Shown in pieces: positions 40,700-52,461 of a stretch of 64,000 bases of DNA. Made by a program: the position numbers and the translations under genes. Position 1 is the stretch's first letter. The number at the start of each line of letters is the position of its first letter. This DNA is from Hymenolepis diminuta (lineage: Eukaryota > Platyhelminthes > Cestoda > Cyclophyllidea > Hymenolepididae), in assembly GCA_900708905.1 (NCBI GenBank), contig CAADRB010000035.1, positions 396,229-460,228 on the forward strand. The letters are read 5' to 3'. The notes beneath the pieces were generated by a model. That model saw nothing but the letters and a program-made list of their open reading frames with translations, searched no databases and was not told the DNA's origin.

Positions 40700-41650
40700 C
40701 AGACAAGAGAACGATTGGCAACAGAAAAGGGAAGAGAGTTTAGGAAATTATTGGGGGATTTGGTCATGGAATTTGGAATAATTAACTCCTCATCTCAGTC
40801 CAAATACACATTCTGCTGCCTTTAAAGTGACCTCTTCAAGAGGCGCACACTGAACTCAATATCAATACTGAGGATGGCATACTTGTCGTTTGTAGGTCTT
40901 TAAACAATCAAAAATTGGGCACTGAGATTGCCTGTTGGTGATTGCGACTGAGGAACAGTGATCCTGTCGATGGTGAAAAGCTTTGCTTTCTTATCCCAAA
41001 TATTCCCACACAGTTAGCAGCTTCGTATCTCATTGTCTCTGCTCGAATTCCTCTAAGTTGAGAATTTACGGGCAATGAAGGTTTTGGCAATGAAGGTCAG
41101 GTCAAACCAAAGTTTACCCTGGCGTCTCGATCGATCGGCCTTAAGCATGATTTTGTGTAAGCGTTCCTTTTAATTCTCCTTGGAATTTGATAACTCAAAA
41201 GAACTTTTCGGATGATAGAATTATGACGACTTTCCATAGCAGCTCGAAGGGGAGGTTTTTTATGTTGAGGCCTGGCTGTGAGACTTCCCGGAGGAATCCG
41301 CGGAGCTAATTTTTCACATGCAATGACTCTGTGAGAGCATAACCCTAAGATCAGCTTTCTTATAACATTAAAGAGAGCCGTAAGCCTGTTGTTATCATAA
41401 CCCTCAGTATTGTTCCTTGGGCGCAATGACCAATGAGCAATTTTAGTGTCCAATTTCTGATTGTTTAAAGACTTGTAAACGACGAGTGTTAATATGAGGT
41501 TCAGCGTCCGCCTCTTGAAGAGATCACTTTAATGGCAGCAGAAAACTGAGAAGAGAAGTTAATCATCCCGAATTGCATGAATCAAATCTCCCCATGCTTT
41601 CGCAAGCTATGACTTCCTTAGTGTTGCTCAGTATCCTCATTGCACACGAA
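40700..41650. repeat. head-to-head inverted duplication of decayed coding sequence
   Basis: The left arm (about 40700-41060, read on +) and the right arm (about 41290-41650, read on -) are diverged copies of one sequence. The best match is 40810-40935 against 41405-41550. Translated outward-in, both arms show the same peptide pieces (KSLNNQKL, then IAxW, LRxRN, later RIP), with frameshifts and stops in each arm and a TGA at the same place in both. The right arm keeps a 118-codon open frame (41097-41453, -). I do not recognise the protein. It could be a DNA transposon with long terminal inverted repeats, or two inverted pseudogenes. Confidence 0.55.
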
Positions 41651-41704
41651 TAATCATATATATTTTCTTCGATCGATCAATTATGAACAGGGCATATGTG
41701 CCCT

Positions 41705-41800
41705 AGTGGCGCATTGGTTAACCTTCCTGTCTGCAAAGTTGGAGGTCACGAGTTTAGCACCGAACTGGTTAAATTTAACTAATAAATGAGCTGGCAGGGT
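41705..41800 (+). repeat. tRNA-derived SINE-like fragment, copy 2
   Basis: A-box-like TAGTGGCGCATTGGTTA, an anticodon-loop-like CTGTCTGCAAAGTTGG (GCA at the anticodon position, as in tRNA-Cys), AGGTCACGAGTTTAGC as a damaged B-box, then CCGAACTGGTTAA like the tail of the other SINE-like copies. Too degenerate for a working tRNA. Confidence 0.4.
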
Positions 41801-43299
41801 CTCGCCAGGTACGCTCAATGCTGCCACTTGCTTATTCAAGACGAACTTTGGAAAACGTCAATTAAAGCGAACGATGAATAAACATCAGAAGAGTTAACTG
41901 AGGATCGACAACGAAATTTCGTCACGATTCCATAAAAATTATAACTCAGACTTATACTTCAAGTGTTTGAAAGCACTTGTGATTTTCTGTTTGAATAACT
42001 GACTGAATTGGGAAAAATCACTTTTTTGAATGAAGTTCGGAGGTTTTTCAGAATTTAGTTTGTTTGTCTACGACTCTTCGACTTTTTTCTGTCATTTTTC
42101 TTCAGAAAAATGAATGACAACACTTCCTCTCTTCTTCGTGGTCTCAACGTTCCTGAAATAATATTAGCCAAATGTTTGTTGTTAGTTAGAGCGAATTGAA
42201 ACTTGTAAATGTGGCATTACTTTGAGGCCTCATTGCCGTCTTCTTTAAGGCGAGACTAATGCTTCTTGATATTGATTGATGTTATTTACACTGAAATTAA
42301 CATTTGTAACCATAAAGATGATAGTAAACTGGTATTAAACATGTCAACAATGTGATTACTGATTAACTTTGAAGTCCGATTTGACACTTTAAAATTCTAA
42401 CCTTGAGATACCCAGCAGAAGTCATGAATTTAAACGTTTTTTGTACAAACATGTTTAACTTCGCTCCAAATAAACCTATTTTGGGGGATGAGCGAATAAT
42501 GAACTCGTAAGGGTCCTATTCAATTTGTAAAGACGGGAACCTGGCCAGATCAGACCAAATGTATTGTTTATAAGAATTTGGTACAGTTGGATTTTAATTT
42601 GTCGGATATGTTTAAATGGATTATTGATTTTTCCATGATTGCCCTGTTTATTCGTGGTGGAATATGGTTGAGCGGACAAGAGACGAACCGATGAATGACG
42701 ATTGACCTCGTCATGACGTGGAACTGACATGTCGTTGACTTAGAATCGAAATTGCTCTTTAAGTTCTGTTTCGCTTTTTTTTTCAGATAGCCGCATTATC
42801 TATAACTCAAAACTGATTCGCATAAATGAACGGGTTAAATGAAATTATGTGCCTATTTTACCCTTTATTGTGACGTTTTGAAAGTTATGTACCCTGATTT
42901 TCTCCATTTATCATTTTCCTCATTGATCAGTTTCCTCCTAAAATGACCTCTCTTTAATACATGCAAAATCTGCAAAATATTTCAGATAAGGAGATTATTT
43001 CTTTGCCATGTTTATTTCATTGTTTTGTTAAGTAATGTGAACCCATTAAATAGTAAAAACACGTGAGATTAAACTCTGTGTAAATTTGTGTTAAGTTTAA
43101 AGAAACATACTACTCTGAAATATTTAAGTAACGTAGTTACTAGTTAGAATTGTGCATCACATCAGCCTTGTCTTAAGACCGAAGTCCGGCAAATAGAAAT
43201 CAAATTGTAACTATTCCTTTACAAGTACTTAGTTTATAACTAATAAAGTACAATTTTTGATTAAAGAAAAGGTTATTTACTACGCGGTGCAATTAGTTT
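41801..43299. other. gene-free AT-rich sequence
   Basis: I see no gene or clear repeat. Confidence 0.4.
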
Positions 43300-43610
43300 G
43301 CAGCGGATGCTAAACCAATAAGCCTTTTTGCTACAGCTAGTTAATCCTCCTAAGTGGTCCAGATAGCGTCTAGCTGAGTCCTCATCCATAAATTAGCTAG
43401 GCTGCTCCCAAAGTAGTGAGAACAGGAAAGGTGTTGAGTGGAGAGGGTCTATTGATCCGTAAACCATGAGAGAGTATGAATTTTAAGCGAACAGAGCTCC
43501 TTATGAGTCGCTGTCCACGAGCTTGGTCCTTAAATACAAACAGCGCTACGCTGCAGGGATATTGACTACTGATTGGCTGATGAGGCCTTTGCACGTGAAC
43601 TCCACAAGTT
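43300..43610 (-). mobile_element. solo-LTR-like repeat, family C copy 3
   Basis: Read on the minus strand it carries CAGCCAATCAG, CAATATCCCTGCAGC, a TTTGTATTTAA box, CCCTCTCCACTCAACA, CAGCCTAGCTAATTTA, GGAGGATTAA and an end block ATCCGCTGCAAAC. The last block also ends copy A of the LTR-like element at 1098-1690, just before its primer-binding site, which suggests related LTR subfamilies. Confidence 0.5.
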
Positions 43611-43964
43611 CAATAAAGATCAAATGAATTTCAATCTCGATTGAGAAGGAGTATTGACGCATTATTAAAGCATATTTAATATAAGACAAATGTTATCTGA
43701 AATGGAGAGAGCACAAATTAGATGAAGAATTTATTGAAAAACGACAAAAGTTGGCAGAGAGATAGAGACAGAGAAGAAACCAAGTGCATTAAATTAGGAA
43801 GAGCTGGGTGAAAATGAAAGCAAATAATTGTGATGAACTATATACGCTTCATGCACGCTTCAATCTACTTTTCAAAGCAACGTGAAATAAAACTTCACTG
43901 TACCATGATCAAGTTCATCATTGTTCCTTCTTAAGGATTCTTGTATATGAAGGTGGTGAAGGAT

Positions 43965-44385
43965 GACCCTTAATGTGTCTCCAAAATTACTCCTCGAATC
44001 AGCAGTGACATATTTATGTTCCTATGACATAAAACCCCTATCTGTCATGCCTGAACGCGTCAGTCAATTACCCCCTTTCTATAACCGTTCCGTTCCATTA
44101 AAAGAACACTACACTCATGTTCTCATGCATGTCTTTGTCCAAGTGACTCTCTAAACTGTGTTTGCGTTTCCATACGCACGCTTGTCATAAACCTGTTCCC
44201 CCGTTGCCCTCTCATCGTCTTTGTTCTTTATATCTTACCCGCTTGAATCCTCATTGAGGCTTGATCAATACATTTTAGCCTAAACGCCTCTTGATGTTCT
44301 GGTTTGTAACTGCTGTTGCCGTTGTTAGTTGTTAGCTGCCAGCCGTTAGTTGTCACACCAACGCCAACAGTGGCATCCAAGAGGC
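43965..44385 (+). repeat. dispersed repeat, family F copy 2 (LTR-like)
   Basis: Counterpart of 35515-35975, same orientation. See that entry for the shared blocks. Confidence 0.5.
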
Positions 44386-46980
44386 CTCTCTGATGAGAAA
44401 ATCACTCTTAACTAATATTGATCAATTACATATGATCAATTCCGTTCACTGAACGAACTCGCTGCTTCTGACTTAACGGACATGTCGGCTTAAGCAAAGT
44501 AATTAAGTCATGAGACTACGTCCGACATCGCAAATATTAGGATTTTCTAATTTTGAATCAACGATTAAGGTCATTAAAGTTCCCGTCAGGAGAGTTCAGC
44601 TCATTCGGATTCAGCTCTTATCTGATAAAGACAATCACTCAGAATTTTATTGAATTAAAAACTTAGTAACTTAAAATTTATTGCTGTCTCATCTCTGCTA
44701 TGTTAAAAAAGTTAGCTGGTAAATATCATTTTACCTTCTCAACCATTGGAAAGAAAACTATGTGAAGTGGTGGATGACCCTGCTTGGTATAAAAATAGTT
44801 AATATGCGCTGAACATTGGAGAAAAGCATCTGCTCTAATCCAGGGGATGAATCATGAAATTTGGAAGCTGAAACATGAGTCACCCACCCATTTAATATTA
44901 TACAACCTGATTCCAAAAATCAAATAAAGTAAGACTCTTCGATATCTTGGCCTGGTTCTCAGCGTCTTTCTTATTTCCTCGCCTTTATCATTCGGACTTT
45001 TTGTTAACCGATTTCGGCTGCTTCTTGCAATTGAAAATTGTGAAATTTCTTTGCCTTATTCTATATTATAGCACAAAAAACTTGCGTATTCACTTTCTTC
45101 TGCCATCAGACAAATTTGAACCTGGACGAGAGTAAAGTCCGCAAACGAATCCAAACCTTCGGTCTTGGAGATCAATATAGTTTGCAATTTTCATCCACTT
45201 TTCTTATCAGCTAAGCTCTAGCGCAACAGTATAAAACTTTCAAGAGAACCTAACCGTAACTGCAGCTATACACAAATTTTCATTTTGAGACTCAACCTCC
45301 ACCACCCTCCTTCCCTCCCACCTCATTTTGTCTTTCTCATCCCCCTCCTCAAATTATGCATTTTAAACTGCGCATCCCACGTTCAAATCGTGTCTTAGAT
45401 ACAAACCTAAGTTCAAATAGATTAAATTCTACGGGCAATAATAATTCTCAAGCTCAGTTGGGAAAGCATTATCCAGTCTTCATATGAGAGGGCAGACCCA
45501 TGGAACCCCCCTAATGAAAAGTTTGAATTCTGCCACCAGAACTAACCAGTGCAGCTGGCCATTCTGCTCACTTTGTGTGCGCCGAAGGGTAAGCGTACAC
45601 AAGGAGCAATGTGCCGCCAATGCATATAATTTAAGCGTTTACTAAATGTGGTATATTTCTAAATTTGTACTTCTTATGACTTCATTGATTTTGAAAGCCG
45701 AGAAGTCTCTGCAAATACTTAAGAAAAGCCCGGACGAATACGCGATGGAAATAGCATATGTCAAAACCATCTTACTATGTCAGTTAAGATTTGGATAGTT
45801 CATTTATTTAACAAAATAATGGCCAAAACAAACATTCCCTAATACCGGTTAAAACGGATCACCAAAGATTCTGTAAAGAAGGGCTTCTTTCAAGTGTCGT
45901 AATGCTAGAAAGTCTAGTTCCTGCCGCACTAGATATCGTCAGGCTATAGTCGACTCAGCTCTATGGAGTTACTCATCAAAGTCCATATATGAAAGCAAAT
46001 CATCTTCACAGAACTGATGTGGTGAAGATTAAAACACCGCCCGACTGATTGCAGTTTTGTCCCGAATAACTCGCACGCTATCAGGATAGGCGTGCGCGTG
46101 TACATTGACAAGGATGATGGGCGACTTAGAGACAGTCTGTGGGAAGTTCTCGGTCCAAACAACTCTGCCTTTCTCTTTGTCTAAAATAAGTGGCACAGTG
46201 ATCAACGACCACGTCCGCCAGGTCTAAAATCGGATACCTCATCTCCATTCGAGTCGAGTGTTGTGAATACATCTTCCTATGAGCTTGGAAAGCTCTTTTT
46301 CCTTCAGTTATGTTAGGCGATGAAGCTAGAATAATCGTTTTTTTTCTACTTTACCGTGAATGCATACCACACAATGTATGAAACTACATACAAGAACGAC
46401 GAGGTAAATAAACAGAGGATCTTATTGGACACAACTAGGTAAACAGGTGGCCACTCCGTACATGACAACTTTAACTAACTACTTAATTTTGAAAAGACTA
46501 GCTTTAACCGCAATGCGCAGATGAGATCGGATCTCTGATTTCAGATTGTACAGACGTACATGCTGTCCTCCCAGCAATGACAAATCATCTAAAGAAAATA
46601 TCAATTATCTTTATCTTTGCATTGTTGATTGTTTATCTGACCCCACAACTATGTGTATGGTGTAAAAGCAAACAGTAACATCAACTAAAGTGCTGATCTT
46701 TGTATCGATTTATAACATTTATAAATGATAACTGGGAAAACCTAATCTGAGAGTGGCCAAAGCAGAGGCCGGAATGAATTATTAACAATGATTGGTCAAG
46801 GGAATTACTTAAAACAAAAAACCTGTGGAGCGAAAAACTCAGAATTATTCAAAAATCCACCACCTCTACAAAGTACTCAACGAGAAATAATTCCACCGAT
46901 TGATAATGAAGAATGTTTAAGTCATTCACGAGATCCGAAAGGGACTTTAATTTATAAACAACTACTGGAGGGAGGAGGAC
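44386..46980. other. gene-free, repeat-poor sequence
   Basis: Apart from the SINE-like fragment at 45535-45640 I see no gene. A pyrimidine-rich tract lies at 45290-45355. Frames at 44947-45135 and 45944-46162 have no recognisable features. Confidence 0.4.
45535..45640 (-). repeat. tRNA-derived SINE-like fragment, copy 3
   Basis: On the minus strand a tRNA-like head (GCTTACCCTTCGGCGCACAC) is followed by CCAGCTGCACTGGTTAGTTC, the tail shared with the copies at 24725, 58880 and 62945. Confidence 0.4.
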
Positions 46981-47018
46981 ATTGTGATGACTAAAAGGAA
47001 AGGACGGGATTCTTTACA

Positions 47019-47024
47019 TTTAAT
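47019..47024 (-). terminator. possible poly(A) signal of phosphate carrier gene
   Basis: ATTAAA (minus strand) lies 35 bases after the stop codon. No canonical AATAAA was seen nearby. Confidence 0.45.
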
Positions 47025-47058
47025 TGCTAATTGGGAGGGGAGAGCACCGGCGCACAAC

Positions 47059-48112
47059 TTAGTGCTGCTGGGACTCGAGCTTGACCCTGAGAGACTCGGG
47101 CATGACTGGTGGTGGAGGGCGCGGAAGACGCATAATGACCTTAAAACCGTCGTAGATGAACCATTGAAGGGCGGTCAAGGTACCGATCATGATGATACGT
47201 GGTCCCAAACCAGTCCACATTCCTAGATGGGTTAAAAGGTTAAAATGTGAAGAAATTAATTTATAAAAAGTGTAACTTACCACGTAAACCAAGGTTTCTA
47301 GCAACTTCCATGAGTTTGGCATTTGGATCCTTGTTCAGCTTGGAGACAATGGTATCCGGAGGATGAGAAACAATAGCACAAAAGATACCAGCTACAAAAA
47401 GAAGTGGCAATTACTTGCTAACAAAAATGAATATCATACCTATGTAACCGGCAGCGAAAGTCACAATCAATTGTTCACCCTTTGAACACTCGGAACGAGG
47501 CTTGGGGACAACGTATTTGTACAGAGCCTCAACGGTTCTTTCAAAGCAGGCGAATTTCATCATGGTGTAGGGAATCTGACGACCCCAAAGTGGAACGATA
47601 CCCTTGTAGAAACCAGCAATTCCCTCGGCAGCGACCATTTTGGGGAATCCCTCACGGAGCGTGTTGGCGAATCCAGGCATGGTTTGAATACGAACTTTCA
47701 GGGCTTCCATTGGGCAAAGCATGATGTCGGCGAAGAATTCGGCACTAGCACTGGCAGCCAGGTAGACAGATGTTCTCCAAAGGAAGGCATTCTCCTCAGA
47801 GAGCATGCCGGAGTATGTGTGTTTGAAGATTTCATAGAAACCGAATTTCCCGAGACCCTGAAGAGAATAGCCGAAGAAAGTTGGTGCCCAGCCGCGGGCA
47901 AGACCACGAAGACCTTCCTCTTTAATGCTCACGCGAAATCCCCGAGTGAGACTCCCATACTTTGCTTTATCAACTTGTAATCTGCATTTAACCAAATCCA
48001 GAGGAACAATAGCGGTGTGAGTAGTGCCACAACTGAGGATGCCACCAAGGCCGCAGAGAGCGTAAAATTTCGGAGAGGCGAACTCACAACTAAACTCCGA
48101 CTCAGTAGACAT
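47059..48112 (-). CDS. mitochondrial phosphate carrier, SLC25A3 type (315 aa)
   Basis: Three exons, 48112-47440, 47391-47281 and 47222-47059, join in frame across 48-bp and 58-bp GT-AG introns, both in phase 1. The protein is a three-repeat mitochondrial carrier. Repeat signatures are PLDLVK (37-42), PMEALK (134-139) and PPDTIV (235-240); the atypical third repeat, the [16 protein letters not shown] block and the C-terminal [13 protein letters not shown] are diagnostic of the phosphate carrier rather than of ADP/ATP carriers. It imports phosphate with protons across the inner mitochondrial membrane for ATP synthesis. The length suits the mature carrier without the longer N-terminal presequence of mammals. 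The start is the first ATG in frame; an acceptor-like site lies 16 bases upstream. It lies 1.4 kb downstream of the channel gene on the same strand. Confidence 0.95.
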
Positions 48113-48127
48113 TCGCAGGCCACACAA

Positions 48128-48150
48128 CTAAGAAGTGAGAGTAGGCTCCT
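48128..48150 (-). promoter_or_regulatory. acceptor-like site before phosphate carrier start
   Basis: On the minus strand a pyrimidine tract ends in TTCTTAG at 48128, followed by 15 bases and the ATG. It fits either a leader intron or a spliced-leader trans-splice acceptor. The nearest upstream GT donor would leave an intron of about 26 bases, too short, which favours trans-splicing or a distant leader exon (inference). Confidence 0.35.
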
Positions 48151-48199
48151 CACCAACATCAAAAACATGGTGTATAAGAAACACTTTCTGAATTAATAA

Positions 48200-49418
48200 A
48201 AAATCATTATTTAAAATCACTCTGGTTTTTAAAATGCAAATTTTAATTCTCATAAACTGTGGAATTATTTTAGTGGCCGCTCGAACTGGTTCTTAATATT
48301 TTCGTATTGTTTTAAATTCACATCTACTTGCATTTGCTATATTGTAAACTGAATGCGATAATAGGCCTTCAATTATATTTCAATGTTCCTAAGAGTTTTT
48401 CATTTAGAAATTTTATTAAATATGGACGTTCCCCGTAATGAGATTTCAGTTTCTCATAATGAAATTATATCAACCTCATTTCGGTAAAATTCAAAGTGAT
48501 TAAAATTTAATATTGGTGCGAAATGCTTCTTTGCACTTTTAACATTCTTAACTAATCAGATACCCTTTCCTACCTTTATTTTCACTAATCCAATAATTCA
48601 ATTAAATGAGGCTGCATTCCACCTCTTAATTTCTTTAATCAAAGCAATAAATATCAATACTTTCTACAAGATATTATCATTTTTTCAATGCTTTTGATTA
48701 AATGGTGATAGTATCATGAAAATAATTAATCGGTTATCAATTCATCAAGGATTGTTAAATTAATGAATGGCTGAATTTAAATATATAGTAAACCATTCAT
48801 ATTCATTTTTTTTAAATTTCCGAAATACTTTAATGCATATAAAATCGGTGATCGGACTAAAATAATGTCAACTTTTCCGGTAACTAATTTTCACTACACT
48901 TAGTTTGAACTGTCAAATAATTTACTTCTTTCTTTCCAGATTGGCATGTATATTGGCTTCTTGTCTCCGCATAACAGATTATGATAATTATATAATACAA
49001 ATATCATTTGAATTTTTCATTATAGACTTCAGTTCTGAGGTGCATGTCAATTCTGCAGGTGATAAATTACACCAAATTTCAAGTGTTTTATCTCCCTTAT
49101 TTTTATTTAAGCTTATCTTCAAGTTATTTAACTCGCATAAAATTCTCGAGGTTCTGAAATAATAAATGAAGGAGAATAAAATCTCAATACAGGAATAAAA
49201 TTCACCTTGTACTGAGTGTACTCTTATTTAAGATATCAAAAATTACAGTTAGTTCATTTAATAAATCATTTAATCAATAAAGTAAACTGGATTATGTAAT
49301 CCAAAATGCTTTTATGCAATACATTCCACAGATTTTATCTAATTCACAAATAGTACATGCACTTGTGTGTCTGCAACATAATCCATTAATTTATAAAAAC
49401 AACACTTTTAGGCTAAAC
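48200..49418. other. AT-rich intergenic region
   Basis: This lies between the 5' end of the phosphate carrier gene and the 3' end of the channel gene and must contain the carrier promoter. It is very AT-rich and I could not single out a TATA box. No coding exon is evident; the frame at 48905-49162 looks like chance. Confidence 0.5.
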
Positions 49419-49424
49419 TTTATT
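49419..49424 (-). terminator. poly(A) signal of calcium channel gene
   Basis: AATAAA on the minus strand, 92 bases past the stop codon at 49517. Confidence 0.7.
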
Positions 49425-49516
49425 CTACGATAAAGCACATTTGTAGCATTAATTGAAACAAAACCATCATATTTTCACAAGTTATTAAAAAACTACATGG
49501 AGGTTGTCGGCTCTCA

Positions 49517-52461
49517 TCAGAAAAAGTGCTGTGGTCGTTGACATGGTCTCTTTCTTTGACCGATATCAGGCAGCCATTGCCGTGGGGCAGACTCGTTCGC
49601 AGAAAGATTCGTCGGGATTCTATAATCTAGTCCATTCTGTCTCACCGCATGTGGCCAATTTCTGTATCGAGCGCCTGAGAAATGTAAATCTGCCTGACTG
49701 AGTTCAGCAGTCGGAGATGGCATAAGTGAAGGGAAATTTATTTTTCTCATTCTTAAGGAATATCTCATGGGAAGAGGCGACTCCATTGGACTATTGGATT
49801 TCTCGCGGTAACTAGGAGAACATGTATGTCGCCCGAAATCGTGAGCTATGGGAGACGGAGATTGTTCGTTCCACTCATTGGTCTTATTCCACCTATTATA
49901 CCAATCTTCTCGAGCTGGATCCAGTGGTGGATTGTGCACCCATTGGCTAATCGGTTTAGTCAATCGTGGAGGATGATGAGGTGGATGCTGAGACGTTTCG
50001 TGTTGTGGTTTTTGGTGTTCTGTGGTATCAATAGAAACCACTTCACCGACTGAAAGCGTTGGCACGCTATCAGTAATTGGATTATTTGTGATTTGATGAT
50101 GCGGATTTCCGCCAAAATATCGGTAGCTTGGTCGATGTGCAGCTTTCGCCAAATTTCGAGTCGCAATATTTGCGGTCGCAGCGGCAAGAAACCGAGATCG
50201 ACTTCGATTGCGGATGCCCTGTTGAGCTCGATACGCCACTATTGACTTCCAATCAACTTCATTTGATGATCGACCTGATAACATGAATGTAATTAACAAC
50301 ATTATCATAAGTAGTTGCAGCAATAGTTTACGATAAGTTCGAAGTTGATTTAAAAGCAAAATGTTTTATAAATTTGGTAAAGCGATCCAACAAAACATTC
50401 AGTAATTGTTTCCGGTTTTTGCATTTGAGGTAATGTAGGTGTTAATATTGTTAAATACAGAAAGTTTTATTTACAGCAATTAGAAAAAGGTGACTGCAGT
50501 CGTTATCATAATACATCTGAGAGTATTTAAGGGGCGAAACAATTGTAGTTCACCAGTGGCTCGGCACCTTGAACCTTGTCGGATTCACTGGAAAGCTACT
50601 TGAATGCTCCCTTGAATATTAAGCGCAGCTGAATTAACTTTTGCCTTTATCATCAGATTTATTTTGTAAACTGATATTTTGGCTCCCTTATAGCTGTTTA
50701 AGACCATTCTTCTAATACACTCAGGAATCAGTTTTCCTTTTTAGATGGAAATATTCTTAGATGAGCAATGTTGTCTTGTTTGAACACTTATTGCTACTGA
50801 ACTGAACGATATCTAATTCAATAATCCGATTGTCTTATCAAAAAACCTATTATGTCAAGGGGCGTATAGCTTTAAATAATATATTCTCCGAGGTCATATT
50901 GAAGCCTAGATGGGTAAATAACCTCAGTTTGTGGTAGGTGTTTTTTTATTAATATGTTAATGCTTCGAGAGCATTCTATTCGATTGGGGCTAGACGGTGT
51001 AGAGGATTGGGGTAAAATAACGCTCACTGTCGATTTTCAATGTTGAAGGTTTGCATTCGTTGGCATTTCAATGCTAAAACATGGTACAATTCCTTTCGAA
51101 TTCGTCAAAGAATATGAGTGTCGTGGCACATGACTGAATCTTTATATCACTTCTAATTTGCCCCAAGTGTTGGGCTCCTAACCATGGAATGAGATAGTTA
51201 CACATCCAACCATCTCATGCAGGTCCCTCTGCATCCAAAGTCAGAAGGTTGTATTTACTCACCCAAGTACTTTTGAGTGCGTTCTCTTTCCACCATAAGG
51301 TTGACCTGCTGCATCAAAGAAGTGACAGCCGAAGCGAAATCGAGAAATGGACTGGGGGGAAGAGAGGAACCTCCTGTAGATGTTTCATTGGTTCCAGAAG
51401 TTGGGGGAACGAGACCTTTTGGTGCTGGAGGTCGAAGGTCACAAGAGGGCGGTGAATGATTAGATCCGATGAACACTTGAGAGTTAGTAAGGACTTCTGG
51501 AACCGTCAGTCTACCCTCATGGTCTGCATTTTGTTCCACATCATCGAAGTTGAAGTGTCCCCTTTCGTGTTCTGCATTTGTGCTCTTGAGAAAAAAAGAG
51601 TATTTATATTTGGATAATTTTGAAGATAATGACACGAGTCAATTAAAATACTCACTGTTGGTTGAGGAGCAATTAGTGTTGGACGAATTGAATTTATCTC
51701 CCTTGGCGAGTTACTAAAGTTAAACGCAATAAAAGGAAATTTTGATCAATTTTAAAATTTGAATTAAAGCGATATAAAGTAAACTATTAACCTACCTCTT
51801 ATTATCAACATCAGATTTTTTATAATTTTCGTCAAAAATCTGAAATTTGTGTAAAATGTAAATTTTTTGCATGGAGACATATCCTTTGATGTGTAAAATT
51901 TAACTCACAGAACACTCGCATTTATTTAATTTCCCATTCGCCAACCACGCTTCATAAATCAAAAGACCGGCATAGATTTTTCCGGTTGTCATTTTGCCGC
52001 AGGTGAGTTCTGAATCGAAAGAAACCATTAAATTAGTTGGCTCAGACAAATTAATTATAAACAGGCATTCGTGTTAACCTTCGTCATTTGGGACAAGAAG
52101 ATTGAGCATTTTCTTAGCCTGTAGGGGCCACATTTCCTTGATAGTGTCCCTTAATTCCGCGTCTTTGATATCCATCACCGAAGCTGGACCCATTTTGATG
52201 CCCAGAGACTCACGAATCAGCGCGAATAGGGTTGTATTAAATCTGACACAGTCCGTGTCATCCACCGGCATATTCATTCTTATCAGTTTCTGCAAACACA
52301 AAACTCATATATGGAGTTGGAATGCCTGCTGATACATTTCAGCGGTGCATATGGAAGAACTTACTCTATATGCAAGTCGATAGGGACACTTTTTACCAAA
52401 TCCTACAGGTGGTTCGAGTTTGCGGAGCATTTCGTACATATCTGTGTGATGTATTCTTCCC
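49517..52461 (-). other. channel C-terminal cytoplasmic region, exons 13-19
   Basis: Residues 588-1116. The EF-hand-like helix-loop-helix begins in exon 12 ([10 protein letters not shown]) and ends in exon 13. Exon 14 carries [10 protein letters not shown] and the [13 protein letters not shown] block typical of Cav2. The IQ-like calmodulin site is [13 protein letters not shown] (699-711) in exon 15. Exons 16-18 are acidic and proline-rich. Exon 19 is rich in His, Pro, Arg and Ser and shows no domain; the protein ends RPQHFF. The donor of exon 14 (G|GTTAAC) is atypical but keeps the frame. Confidence 0.8.

Noticed and set aside
41705..41775. Possible tRNA-Cys gene
   Set aside because: B-box damaged and acceptor stem not pairing; treated as SINE-like.
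49501..50190. Open frames on + across the last channel exon
   Set aside because: They are shadows of the minus-strand coding exon, which is in phase with the channel.
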